NCBI RefSeq assembly: GCF_900156285.1
Contig: NZ_FTNC01000007.1
Span: forward strand, 1 to 64,000
Source: Halanaerobium kushneri
GTDB lineage: Bacteria > Bacillota > Halanaerobiia > Halanaerobiales > Halanaerobiaceae
Reading direction: 5' to 3'
DNA length: 64,000 nucleotides
The translations under genes were made by a program, and so were the position numbers. Every line of letters begins with the position of its first letter. Within the stretch, counting starts at the first letter, position 1. Positions 17,286-25,622 of this stretch are shown piece by piece. The notes under the pieces are model-generated. The model saw only the letters and a list, made by a program, of their open reading frames with translations. It did no database searches and was not told the DNA's origin.

Positions 17286-19112
17286 ATGAAGATTAAAACT
17301 TTAAAAGGTAAGATGCTCCTTGGTTTTGCAGTTATGATCTTAATTTTGGCGGGAGTAGTTGGCTGGAGTATTTATAACTTTGAGTCGCTTTCAAATGCGA
17401 TCAATGATATTTTAGTTGAAAACTACCGCAGCATTAAAGCTAGTGACAGTATGGTCGAATCGATAGAGCGTCAGGACAGTGCACTTTTGCTGCTTTTGAG
17501 AACCTCAGAAGAGCAGGGGCAGGAAATATTTCGACGCAACGAAAAAGAATTCTATACCTGGCTGGCTAGAGCAGAGGATAACATTACAATAGATGGTGAA
17601 GGCACAATTCTTGAGAAGATCAATGAAAAGTATTTTAGTTTTGTCTCTAAATTTGATCAATTCTATAATGCAGACGAAAATCAGCGCTGGGAGATTTATA
17701 ACCAGGAATTACTGCCCTTATTTAATGAGATCAAGACTGATATCCGTGAGTTAAGAGAACTTAATAGACAGGCAATGGTAGAGGCTCAGGGAGATGCAAA
17801 CAGCAGAGCCAATCAGGCAATAATTTATACAATTGGACTGGCTTTATTAGTTACAGCATTTTCATTAATCTTTGCTTTTTATCTTACTAAACAGATACTG
17901 CGGCCGATTAAAGAACTAGAAAAAGGTATTAAAGAAGTGGCTGCCAGAAACTTTCAGCGTAAAGTTGAAGTGGCTTCTGAGGATGAGATCGGGGTGCTGG
18001 CTGATGAATTTAATGAGATGATTTCCAAATTGAAAGAATATGAGAAAATAAATGTTAAAAAACTGCTGATGGAAAAAGAAAAGTCAGAGGCTGTAGTGAA
18101 TAATTTAAGCAGCCCTTTAATAGTGACAGATAAGGACCATAAGATTGTTTTAATCAATGAAACAGCTAAAGAACTTTTTTCACTGAGGGAGGATGTACTT
18201 GGTACTCACTTTTTAGAGGTTATTAAGGCAGAAGAGATTTTTGAGTATATTAAAAATCCTGAAGCTAAAGAGGAGAAAACCTTTCTGCTAAAAAAGAATG
18301 ATAAAAAAAGACATTACAGGATTTCTACCAAACAGGTAATTGATGAAGACGAAGAATATCAATTTACTGTTACTCTTTTAGAGGATATTACCAGATTAAA
18401 AGAAATTGACAACATGAAATCTGAATTTGTTTCAACTGTATCTCATGAGTTTAGGACCCCATTAACTTCTATGAATATGGGCCTCAACATGGTAATTAAC
18501 GAGGATACAGGAGAATTAAATGAGGAACAGAAGGAACTGCTGGAAGCAGCCTATGAGGATGTGGAACGATTAACTGAGTTAGTAAATGATCTGCTTGATC
18601 TCTCTAAGATTGAATCAGGTAAAATTGAAATGGAGTTTGATAAGGTAGATGTCAATGATATTATTGAAAAAACACTTAACCCCTTCCATAAACAGGCGGA
18701 GGAAAAAGAAATTGAGCTCAAATTTAAACAGTCTGAGGATAACATTTTTGCTTATGCAGATCCTTCAAAAATCAGCTGGGTTATATCTAACCTGGTTGGA
18801 AATGCACTCCGCTATGCTGATGAAGGTAAAATAGAAGTGGATGCAGAAATAAAGGGTAGAAGGGTTCTAGTATCAGTAGCAGATAATGGACCGGGGATTC
18901 CAAAAGAATACCAGTCTAAAATTTTCGAAAAATTTGTTAGGGCCGGCAGTGATAAAGAAGAAAAAAGTGGAACCGGTCTCGGCCTTGCTATTGCAAAAGA
19001 AATTATTACAGCCCACAATGGTCGGATCTGGGTTGACAGTGAAGAAGGAGAAGGCTCTACTTTTTCATTCTACATCCCAAGATATGGCTATCAGGAGGAA
19101 AATAATGAGTAA
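17286..19112 (+). CDS. Membrane sensor histidine kinase (HAMP-PAS-HisKA-HATPase)
   Basis: About 608 residues: a transmembrane helix near 10-28, an extracytoplasmic helical sensor to ~180, a second helix ~180-200, HAMP ~205-255, a PAS domain ~265-370, HisKA with the phospho-acceptor His in STVSHEFRTPLTSM, and an HATPase with NLVGNALRYA (N box) and GTGLGLAIAKEI (G box). ATG 17286 is used because GGGG lies 10 nt upstream, while the GTG at 17277 abuts that site. The end overlaps the response regulator by 8 nt. The kinase heads an operon that runs into RCK and TrkH genes, so it probably monitors osmotic or ionic conditions; the signal is inferred. Confidence 0.87.
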   Translation: MKIKTLKGKMLLGFAVMILILAGVVGWSIYNFESLSNAINDILVENYRSIKASDSMVESIERQDSALLLLLRTSEEQGQEIFRRNEKEFYTWLARAEDNITIDGEGTILEKINEKYFSFVSKFDQFYNADENQRWEIYNQELLPLFNEIKTDIRELRELNRQAMVEAQGDANSRANQAIIYTIGLALLVTAFSLIFAFYLTKQILRPIKELEKGIKEVAARNFQRKVEVASEDEIGVLADEFNEMISKLKEYEKINVKKLLMEKEKSEAVVNNLSSPLIVTDKDHKIVLINETAKELFSLREDVLGTHFLEVIKAEEIFEYIKNPEAKEEKTFLLKKNDKKRHYRISTKQVIDEDEEYQFTVTLLEDITRLKEIDNMKSEFVSTVSHEFRTPLTSMNMGLNMVINEDTGELNEEQKELLEAAYEDVERLTELVNDLLDLSKIESGKIEMEFDKVDVNDIIEKTLNPFHKQAEEKEIELKFKQSEDNIFAYADPSKISWVISNLVGNALRYADEGKIEVDAEIKGRRVLVSVADNGPGIPKEYQSKIFEKFVRAGSDKEEKSGTGLGLAIAKEIITAHNGRIWVDSEEGEGSTFSFYIPRYGYQEENNE

Positions 19113-19518
19113 AATTTTAGTAGTAGATGATGAAAAAAATATTAGATTAGTTGTTGGTAAAAGTCTGGAAAAGGCAGGTTATAATGTGGATTATGCTGTA
19201 GATGGAGTGGAAGCAGTTGATAAGGCTAATAATATTAGTCCAGATCTTATTTTACTTGATTTAAGGCTGCCGAAGATGAATGGTTTTTTAGTACTTGAAG
19301 CTTTAAAAAGTGATGCAGCAACTGAGGAAATACCGGTTATTATATTGTCTGCTTTATCTGAAGAAGATGATGTGCAAAAGGCAATTTCTTCAGGTGCTGA
19401 AGACTTTTTAGTCAAACCAATCAGCCAGAGTGATTTACTGGCTGCTGTAGAAGAAAGTATTATGGAAGCAGGAACAGGACAGGAAGAAATAGAGGAGGAA
19501 GATAATAATGAAAAATAA
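19105..19518 (+). CDS. Stand-alone receiver-domain response regulator
   Basis: 137 residues comprising a CheY-like receiver: acidic pair in VVDDEKN, phospho-acceptor Asp in LILLDLRLP, and Lys in LVKPIS, followed by a short acidic tail and no output domain. ATG 19105 follows AGGAGG and overlaps the kinase gene by 8 nt; longer frames upstream lie inside the kinase gene and are not credible. It is probably phosphorylated by the adjacent kinase and signals by protein-protein contact. The end overlaps the next regulator by 11 nt. Confidence 0.87.
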   Translation: MSKILVVDDEKNIRLVVGKSLEKAGYNVDYAVDGVEAVDKANNISPDLILLDLRLPKMNGFLVLEALKSDAATEEIPVIILSALSEEDDVQKAISSGAEDFLVKPISQSDLLAAVEESIMEAGTGQEEIEEEDNNEK

Positions 19519-20203
19519 AGTACTGGTTGTTGATGATGAAAAGAATATTCGTTTGACTTTAAAGAAAGCTCTTTCGAATGCAGACTATGAAGTTGAAACA
19601 GCTGTTAATGGAGAGGATGGACTGGCAAAATTAAAAGAAGAAGAAATCCCGGTTGTACTGCTTGATATGAAAATGCCGGGAATGGATGGCATCCAGTTTT
19701 TAAAAGAAGTAACAAATAAAGAAATTGAGACAAAGGTAATAATGATTACAGGATATGGTAGTGTAGAAACAGCAGTTGAAACTCTAAAGTTAGGGGCTGT
19801 TGATTATCTGCGTAAACCATTTAAGCCAGAAGAAATTATTAATATTGTTCAGGATGTATTTGAACGCTATAAGGTTGAAAATAGTGAAAAAGAAGTAGAA
19901 AGTTTTGAAGAATATATTATGCTTGCTAAAAATGCAATTAATAAACGAGACTTCTCAAAGGCAAAAGAAATGCTGCAGCAGGCCACTTCTCTTGACTCTG
20001 AAAAGCCTGAACCATTTAACCTGCTCGGTATTATTTATGAGATGCAGCATAAGCAGGGAGAAGCAATGAAAATGTACAGAGCTGCTCTGGCACTTGATCC
20101 TGGCTATAAACCGGCAAATGAAAACATTGAAAGGGCAGGAGAAAGTATGGGCTCCATTGACTTAGATGATGTTAACTTTGGAGATGACGAGGAGGAAGAA
20201 TAG
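19508..20203 (+). CDS. Response regulator with TPR output
   Basis: 231 residues. The receiver (1-~120) has VVDDEKN, VVLLDMKMPGMDG and the Lys of YLRKPF. A C-terminal helical region (~135-215) contains tetratricopeptide-like repeats (KPEPFNLLGIIYEMQHKQGEAMKMYRAALALDP), and the tail is very acidic. No DNA-binding domain is present, so output is likely through protein binding. It is coupled to the first regulator by an 11-nt overlap and abuts the RCK gene with no gap. A link to Trk gating is suggested by position only. Confidence 0.85.
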   Translation: MKNKVLVVDDEKNIRLTLKKALSNADYEVETAVNGEDGLAKLKEEEIPVVLLDMKMPGMDGIQFLKEVTNKEIETKVIMITGYGSVETAVETLKLGAVDYLRKPFKPEEIINIVQDVFERYKVENSEKEVESFEEYIMLAKNAINKRDFSKAKEMLQQATSLDSEKPEPFNLLGIIYEMQHKQGEAMKMYRAALALDPGYKPANENIERAGESMGSIDLDDVNFGDDEEEE

Positions 20204-20617
20204 ATGTTTATTGTTATTGTAGGCTGCGGCCGCACGGGTTCTCTGCTTGCTGGAAAACTTTCTCGTTCTGGTAACGAAGTTGTTGTTATAGAGCAGAATC
20301 CAGATTCATTTGCTCTGCTGCCGGTTGACTTTTCCGGTTTTGAAATAGAGGGGGATGCAGCGGAAAGTGATGTTTTGATTGAAGGTAAAATAGAATCTGC
20401 TGACCTTTTAATAGTTAGTACTGGCAATGATCAGATTAACTATCTTGTCTCACAGATGGCAAGGGTTAATTTTGATGTACCCAGAATTATGGTCAGGACT
20501 ATAGACCCATCAGTGGAGAAGATGTATGAAAAAGAAGAACGTTTTGAGATATTTTCTCAGATATCTCTTTTGGCTGAAAACATGATAAATAAAATTGAGC
20601 GAGAAGGGATGAGGTAA
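20204..20617 (+). CDS. Short TrkA-N (RCK) protein
   Basis: 137 residues with a single RCK_N domain: VGCGRTGSLLAGKL is the dinucleotide-binding loop and VVIEQNPD carries the following acidic residue. The usual C-terminal RCK_C is absent. It begins one base after the preceding stop and is followed by a second TrkA-like gene, so the two may jointly make the four-domain ring that a full-length TrkA supplies. It acts in the cytosol on the TrkH encoded downstream. Confidence 0.82.
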   Translation: MFIVIVGCGRTGSLLAGKLSRSGNEVVVIEQNPDSFALLPVDFSGFEIEGDAAESDVLIEGKIESADLLIVSTGNDQINYLVSQMARVNFDVPRIMVRTIDPSVEKMYEKEERFEIFSQISLLAENMINKIEREGMR

Positions 20618-20619
20618 TT

Positions 20620-21282
20620 ATGGAGATTATACTGGTTGGAGGAGGTAAGCTAATTTACCACCTTGCCAAAAAGCTAATTTCTAAAGGACATTTTGTAACA
20701 ATTATCAATAAAGATCGTAAACTTGCTGATGATCTGGCAAGAGAAATAAAGGCTACAGTTGTCTTTGGTGATGCAGCAGATAAAAAAGTTCTGGAAGATG
20801 CTGGCGCCTATAAGGCTGATAACCTTGTATCTTTGACGCAAAAGGACCACAGTAATCTCTTTATCTGCAAAATGGCAATGGACTACTTTGGAGTTGAGAG
20901 AACTACAGCTCTAGTAAATAATCCAGAAAATGAAGAACTGTTCAATATTTTGGGGATTACGGGGATCTTTAATGTTACAGATTTGATTAGTTCAATTATT
21001 GAGCAGAGTGTGATTTCAGAAGATGTAAGTAATTTAACCATGATTGAAGAGGGGAAACTAAGTATCTTCCAGGTTGAGGTAGCACCTGACTCTGCAGCTG
21101 CTGGCAAGGAAATTAAAGAAATTGACCTTCCTATTTCTATTGTTTTAGGTGGTATAGTTAGAAATGGAGATATTTCAATTCCTAGAGGTGGGTCTAAGAT
21201 TCAGGCAGGAGATAAAATTGTCATAATTTCACTGCCCGAAGAACAGGCAGAAGCTATTAAAGTCTTTGGTGGTGAAGAATAA
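20620..21282 (+). CDS. trkA: TrkA-like K+ uptake regulatory protein (RCK_N-RCK_C)
   Basis: 220 residues: RCK_N with GGGKLIYHLAKKL and the strand ending VTIINKD, then an RCK_C domain from about 140 (FQVEVAPDSAAAGKEI). This is half the length of proteobacterial TrkA, as in many Firmicutes. It is translated immediately after the short RCK protein and just before trkH, so it is likely that TrkH's regulatory subunit. A distinct paralogue, ktrA, lies 3.4 kb upstream. Confidence 0.85.
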   Translation: MEIILVGGGKLIYHLAKKLISKGHFVTIINKDRKLADDLAREIKATVVFGDAADKKVLEDAGAYKADNLVSLTQKDHSNLFICKMAMDYFGVERTTALVNNPENEELFNILGITGIFNVTDLISSIIEQSVISEDVSNLTMIEEGKLSIFQVEVAPDSAAAGKEIKEIDLPISIVLGGIVRNGDISIPRGGSKIQAGDKIVIISLPEEQAEAIKVFGGEE

Positions 21283-21283
21283 G

Positions 21284-22765
21284 ATGAAATATAAAAATCT
21301 GCTTATTTCTCGTTACTTTCTGATTTCAAAATATACCGGGATTATTATTATCTTTGCCGGGGCTGCTATTCTATCACCACTTTTATTTTTACTAGCTTTT
21401 CCTGAAGAAAGCAGCCTGGCACCTCATTTTCTGCTGGCAGGAGGACTTTCTATTCTGGCAGGATTAGTATTATTTATTTATGGGAGCAGACATCAGGAAG
21501 AAGATGTGGAGTTATCCTTAAACGAAGGGAGTATAATTGTTATTTTCTCCTGGCTTGGGGCAATTTTCTTCTCTGCAATACCTTTTATAACTATTTTAGA
21601 TATGAGCTGGAGCCATTCTATTTTTGAAGTAGTAAGTGGTTGGACAACTACCGGTTTGTCTCTTGTTGATGTTACTAGTGCCCCGAAATTAATCCTGATC
21701 TGGCGCTCGATTATGCAGTTTTTCGGTGGAGCTGGCCTTGCAGTAATTGCTTTATCTTCACTGCTCCCGGTTCATGGAATGGGATTATATATGGCTGAGG
21801 CAAGAAGTGATAAATTATTACCCCATGTAAAACGCTCTACCATGTTGATCATGAAAATCTATACTTTCTATACTGCAGCAGGGATTATTCTCTATTATTT
21901 TGCAGGGATGCCGCTCTTTGATTCCATAAATCACTCGATGGCTGCAATTTCTACTGGAGGTTTTTCCACTCAGCCTGACAGCATCGGCCATTACAACAGT
22001 TTATCTATTGAAGTGGTGACAATTGTCTTAATGCTGCTTGGTACAATAAACTTTGCAACTCATTACACACTGCTTAAAGGTAAGGTTAAAACATTCTTTA
22101 AAAATGCTGAGATACGTTTAATGATAACTCTATTTATATTTTTAACTCCTATATTAATGTTTTTTTCATTAAACTCTTTATACCCTATGCTAAGCGAGAA
22201 TTTTAGAATTACCTTTTTCCAGATCATTACAGCTTTATCAACAACCGGTTTTTCGACGATTTCTTTTGCCGGCTGGCCGATATTTGCTAACTTTATCATT
22301 ATATTAATTATGCTTGTTGGTGGTGGAACAGGTTCAACTGCTGGTGGTATTAAGCAGTATAGAATCTATTTGATTTTTAAATCAATCTACTGGGAAATTA
22401 AAGAACAGTTTTTACCTCGCAGAAGTGTCAGCAGCAATTATCTCTGGCGGGGAGAGAATAAGTTTTATGTAAAAGATCAGCATGTAAAAGATGTAGCTAA
22501 CTATATATTACTATACTTGTTTACTTTTTTTGCAGGAGTAGCAGTCCATACAGCCTATGGATATTCTCTTTTAGATAGTATGTTTGAATTTGGATCAGCT
22601 CTGGGTACAGTTGGGATTTCAATCGGTTTACTTTCGCCAGAAGCTCCTCTGGGTATAATCTGGACTCAGACAATTGGAATGTTTTTAGGTAGGCTTGAAT
22701 TCTTTATAATTCTTTATGCCGGGATAAAACTATTTAAAGACGGAGTTTATATTTCGAAGCATTAA
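21284..22765 (+). CDS. trkH: TrkH-family K+ transporter
   Basis: 493 residues of TrkH length with about ten helices. Filter segments SGWTTTGLSL, AAISTGGFSTQ, TALSTTGFSTI and SALGTVGISIGLL are visible, as is the loop GGGTGSTAGGIKQYR. ATG 21284 lies one base after the trkA stop and is chosen over a TTG at 21266 inside trkA. It ends a six-gene operon that begins with the histidine kinase. This is a second K+ importer besides KtrB, in keeping with a halophile that must retain K+. A terminator repeat follows at 22780. Confidence 0.88.
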   Translation: MKYKNLLISRYFLISKYTGIIIIFAGAAILSPLLFLLAFPEESSLAPHFLLAGGLSILAGLVLFIYGSRHQEEDVELSLNEGSIIVIFSWLGAIFFSAIPFITILDMSWSHSIFEVVSGWTTTGLSLVDVTSAPKLILIWRSIMQFFGGAGLAVIALSSLLPVHGMGLYMAEARSDKLLPHVKRSTMLIMKIYTFYTAAGIILYYFAGMPLFDSINHSMAAISTGGFSTQPDSIGHYNSLSIEVVTIVLMLLGTINFATHYTLLKGKVKTFFKNAEIRLMITLFIFLTPILMFFSLNSLYPMLSENFRITFFQIITALSTTGFSTISFAGWPIFANFIIILIMLVGGGTGSTAGGIKQYRIYLIFKSIYWEIKEQFLPRRSVSSNYLWRGENKFYVKDQHVKDVANYILLYLFTFFAGVAVHTAYGYSLLDSMFEFGSALGTVGISIGLLSPEAPLGIIWTQTIGMFLGRLEFFIILYAGIKLFKDGVYISKH

Positions 22766-22779
22766 TGTAGTCTTAATTA

Positions 22780-22832
22780 CCCCAGAGAGATTCTATTTGT
22801 TCAGTAACAATGGAGCTTCTCTGGGGTTTTTA
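22780..22832 (+). terminator. Hairpin-terminator repeat after the trk operon
   Basis: CCCCAGAGAG... pairs with ...GAGCTTCTCTGGGG across a ~25-nt loop containing TTGTTCAG, followed by a T-rich run. It is one of the dispersed family and lies directly before the lysine-rich microgene cassette, as does the copy at 41234. Confidence 0.75.
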
Positions 22833-22948
22833 TTTTGTATAATATTTTCTTCAGGAGAACTTAATAATTAGATATTATTTCGAGTTTTATGTAATATAAT
22901 AAATTTAGGCTCAAGTAGTAAGTTGAAATATCAGGGAGGTGCTGAAAA

Positions 22949-23008
22949 ATGAAAGACAAGAAAAAACCTGTGAAGAAAGAAAGTGAAAAGAAAGAAGAAA
23001 AGAAATAA
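22949..23008 (+). CDS. Lysine-rich micropeptide, copy 1 (19 aa)
   Basis: The frame reads MKDKKKPVKKESEKKEEKK and stops. It is preceded by an excellent ribosome binding site (AGGGAGGTG, 6-7 nt from the ATG) and a TATAAT-like box near 22900, and followed by a hairpin with a T7 run at 23046-23080. A homologue of 23 residues, with the same first six residues and the same flanks, lies at 41407. Two copies that keep start, frame and KKEEKK composition while changing length suggest a real peptide or a conserved RNA cassette. I do not recognise a function. Confidence 0.5.
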   Translation: MKDKKKPVKKESEKKEEKK

Positions 23009-23045
23009 TTTCTTTAATCAGTAACAGCTAAACTATGTATATTTT

Positions 23046-23080
23046 CCCCTGTAGACTTAATGCTAACAGGAAATTTTTTT
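23046..23080 (+). terminator. Terminator of microgene copy 1
   Basis: CCTGT ... ACAGG with a 13-nt loop, then AAATTTTTTT. The equivalent hairpin follows microgene copy 2 at 41517. Confidence 0.6.
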
Positions 23081-23104
23081 GTTGTTAATAATCCGATAAG
23101 ATGA

Positions 23105-23197
23105 AAAAAATCACACTAAGGATTTAAAACAGCTGGCTGATTATTTGGAACGCCAGAATCTGGATTAGGGTTATCTTTTTAGTTTTAACCTTTAACC
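23105..23197 (+). pseudogene. Decayed 3' relic of the AAA/PD-(D/E)XK gene
   Basis: The stretch around CAGCTGGCTGATTATTTGGA and the following ~40 bp match the 3' part of the gene at 29557 (positions ~30965-31055) almost base for base, but with in-frame stops. It encodes the remnant of QLADYLE...GYLLSF. A complete copy of this gene or its duplicate once stood here. Confidence 0.65.
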
Positions 23198-24705
23198 AGG
23201 TGTTTTTTATTTAAAGTTACTATAAATGAGGCACCACCTTGCTTATTATTTTGAATATTGACCTCTGCTTGATGTTTATCAATAATGTCTTTAACTATAG
23301 CCAGACCAAGCCCGGTGCCATTACTATCATTTCTGGATCTTGATTCATCTACTTTATAAAATCTTTCCCATACTTTATCCTGTTTTTCTTCTTCGATTCC
23401 TTTCCCTTCATCTTTAATCATGATTTTCACATTTTCTATTTCATTTTTTGGATTATTAATTTTTTGAGTTATAATTTCTATCTTAGAATTTTCAGGTGAG
23501 TGTTTAACTGCATTATCAATTAAATTTATAAAAACTTCTTTAAATTTATTTGGATCTACTTTAATCTCCAAGTTATTATTTTCGTAATTTCCTTTTATTT
23601 TAATATTTTTCTTATTGATTTCAGTTTCTAATGAATTGACAGCAAAACTAATTAAGTCTTTTAGTTTAACCCTTTTTATATTTAATTTAATTCCATCTGA
23701 GTCTAATTGACCAAGGATAAGTAATTCTTCTACCAGGTATTGAAGATGTTCAGCTTCATTTTTCATTATTGATGAATAATTTTTTAGCTGTGTTTGATTT
23801 AAGTCCTGTTCTTCAATTATTTCAGCAAAACCTTTAATTGATGAGAGAGGTGTTCTAAATTCGTGAGATATGTTTGCAATATATTCTTTTCTGAGTTTTT
23901 CCAGTCTGTTTTTCTTTTTGATTGTTTTTTCAATTTCTTCTACAGCATAATTATAGGTTTCGATCAAATTCTTCAATTCAGTTGTTTTAACATTATTCTC
24001 TTTGATTTTAGTAAATTCATTATTAGAAATATTCTTAGCAGAAGCCTTAACTTTATTTAATGGTTTGACGATGTTTTGACTGAATCTAATGCTCAATAAT
24101 AAAGCAATAATCAAGGCTATTAAGGATGAATAGAAAATTAATTTTAAGATGTCAATTATAGTTGTTTTTACACTATCTAACTCTGATTTCAGTATAATGC
24201 CTCCAATAATATCAGAGTTTCCTTTTGTATTTAACGAGATGTCTTTATTTTCATTAAGTGGATCTTTAAAAAGAGGAAAGATCATTAATAGTTCATTTTT
24301 TTTAGGTCCCTTTATTTTATTTATAACTTGATTACCGGCAATTACTTCTTTTAGAGTTTTATCTTCGATCTCCATTTTTAGAGAATCAAAATTAGATGAA
24401 TTCAATATAAAATCTCCGTGATTATTAATTATTCCAATTTCTAGTTCAGATGTTTTAGAAATTGTGTTTATTCTTAACAAACTTTCATCCTGTCTGAATT
24501 TTTTTAGATTGGCATCATTGATATAATTATTAATAATTTCTGCAATTCTATGCCCATCTTTAGAGGCTTTCCATTCTCGTAAACCATAGTAATAGTTTTG
24601 GATTAAATATCCAAAGATACCACTAATAATAATTATGGTGATTAATACAATAATAGTATTTGTGATTAACAATCTGCTAAAAAAACTATTAAAATTAATC
24701 TTCAT
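23185..24705 (-). CDS. Membrane sensor histidine kinase (OmpR-system partner)
   Basis: 506 residues: N-terminal transmembrane helix (~12-35), extracytoplasmic domain to ~180, second helix (~190-208), HAMP (~210-262), HisKA with phospho-His in ANISHEFRTPLSSIKG, and HATPase with NLIDNAVKHS and GTGLGLAIVKDI. It belongs to the WalK/PhoR-like group. The gene overlaps the response regulator by 11 nt. Candidate targets include its own promoter and the secreted-protein gene at 25623, which share 11-bp boxes. The 3' end abuts relic sequence at 23105-23197, so this locus borders a rearrangement. Confidence 0.87.
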   Translation of the reverse strand: MKINFNSFFSRLLITNTIIVLITIIIISGIFGYLIQNYYYGLREWKASKDGHRIAEIINNYINDANLKKFRQDESLLRINTISKTSELEIGIINNHGDFILNSSNFDSLKMEIEDKTLKEVIAGNQVINKIKGPKKNELLMIFPLFKDPLNENKDISLNTKGNSDIIGGIILKSELDSVKTTIIDILKLIFYSSLIALIIALLLSIRFSQNIVKPLNKVKASAKNISNNEFTKIKENNVKTTELKNLIETYNYAVEEIEKTIKKKNRLEKLRKEYIANISHEFRTPLSSIKGFAEIIEEQDLNQTQLKNYSSIMKNEAEHLQYLVEELLILGQLDSDGIKLNIKRVKLKDLISFAVNSLETEINKKNIKIKGNYENNNLEIKVDPNKFKEVFINLIDNAVKHSPENSKIEIITQKINNPKNEIENVKIMIKDEGKGIEEEKQDKVWERFYKVDESRSRNDSNGTGLGLAIVKDIIDKHQAEVNIQNNKQGGASFIVTLNKKHLVKG

Positions 24706-25426
24706 GATTATCTTCCTTAAATGAAAATTTATAGCCAGTACCCCAGACAGTTTTTATGAATTTATTATTTATATCTTTTTCCTTTATTTTTCTTCTAATT
24801 CTTTTAATATGCTCATCAATAGTTCTAATCTCTTGATTATTTTCAACCCCCCAGATATTTTTGAGCAGTTCTTTTCTAGAAAAAACTTTATTACTATTTT
24901 TTAACATAAATTCAAATAAGGCGAATTCTTTGGGAGCAAAACTAATAAGTTGATTGTTGATAGAGATGGATTTATCATCATTACTTAATTTAAATCTAAA
25001 TTCAGAAAAATTGTAGACTTTAGAATTATTATTTTCACTTCTAGTTTGATTTCCAGACCTTCTTAAAACCGCCTTGATTCTTGCTCTTAATTCTCTGGGA
25101 GAAAATGGTTTGGTTACATAATCATCTGCACCAATTTCCAGTCCTAATACTTTATCAGCCTCTTCAGCTTTGGCTGTCAACATAATTATGGGAGTATAGA
25201 CTTTCTTTTCTTTTAGTTTTTTACAGATTTCCCAGCCATCCATTTCGGGAAGCATTATATCAAGCAGAATTAGATCATAATCATTTTCCATAGCTTCTTT
25301 ATAACCTGATTTTCCATCTTTTTTAAATACAACTTCTGTGTTGTAACTATTAAACATAGCCTTAACTAGCTCAAATATATTTTTGTCATCTTCAATTAAT
25401 AAGATTTGTTTGTTATTTAAATTCAT
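24695..25426 (-). CDS. OmpR/PhoB-family response regulator
   Basis: About 243 residues: receiver with LLIEDDKN, phospho-Asp in LILLDIMLPEMDG and the Lys of YVTKPFSPREL, then a winged-helix Trans_reg_C domain (KEFALFEFMLKNSNKVFSRKELL to VWGTGYKF). The start is the ATG at 25426, because AAGGAGGT lies between it and an upstream in-frame ATG at 25441. It is co-transcribed with the kinase. The direct repeats in the divergent intergenic region (25448-25574) are likely binding sites. Confidence 0.88.
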   Translation of the reverse strand: MNLNNKQILLIEDDKNIFELVKAMFNSYNTEVVFKKDGKSGYKEAMENDYDLILLDIMLPEMDGWEICKKLKEKKVYTPIIMLTAKAEEADKVLGLEIGADDYVTKPFSPRELRARIKAVLRRSGNQTRSENNNSKVYNFSEFRFKLSNDDKSISINNQLISFAPKEFALFEFMLKNSNKVFSRKELLKNIWGVENNQEIRTIDEHIKRIRRKIKEKDINNKFIKTVWGTGYKFSFKEDNHED

Positions 25427-25447
25427 AGTTACCTCCTTCATTTACAA

Positions 25448-25574
25448 TTTGTTTATATTATATATTCTAAGATAACGGCAAAAATCCTTTTTTAAATCTA
25501 AAATAGCTAATAATTTAATTTAAATATAAATAATTTGTATATAAATTTGATTTTTGTTTATAATTTGTTTATAA
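25448..25574. promoter_or_regulatory. Four TTTGTTTATAA boxes between divergent genes
   Basis: TTTGTTTATAA occurs twice in perfect tandem (25553-25563, 25564-25574). One-mismatch copies lie at 25534-25544 (TTTGTATATAA) and 25448-25458 (TTTGTTTATAT). Tandem 11-bp direct repeats are the usual binding geometry of OmpR-family dimers. The boxes sit between the two-component system and the secreted-protein gene and could serve both promoters. The region is AT-rich, so chance contributes. Confidence 0.5.
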
Positions 25575-25622
25575 TTATAATCAAGAAATAGTTATAAAAT
25601 TTAATTAATTTGGAGGGGTACT

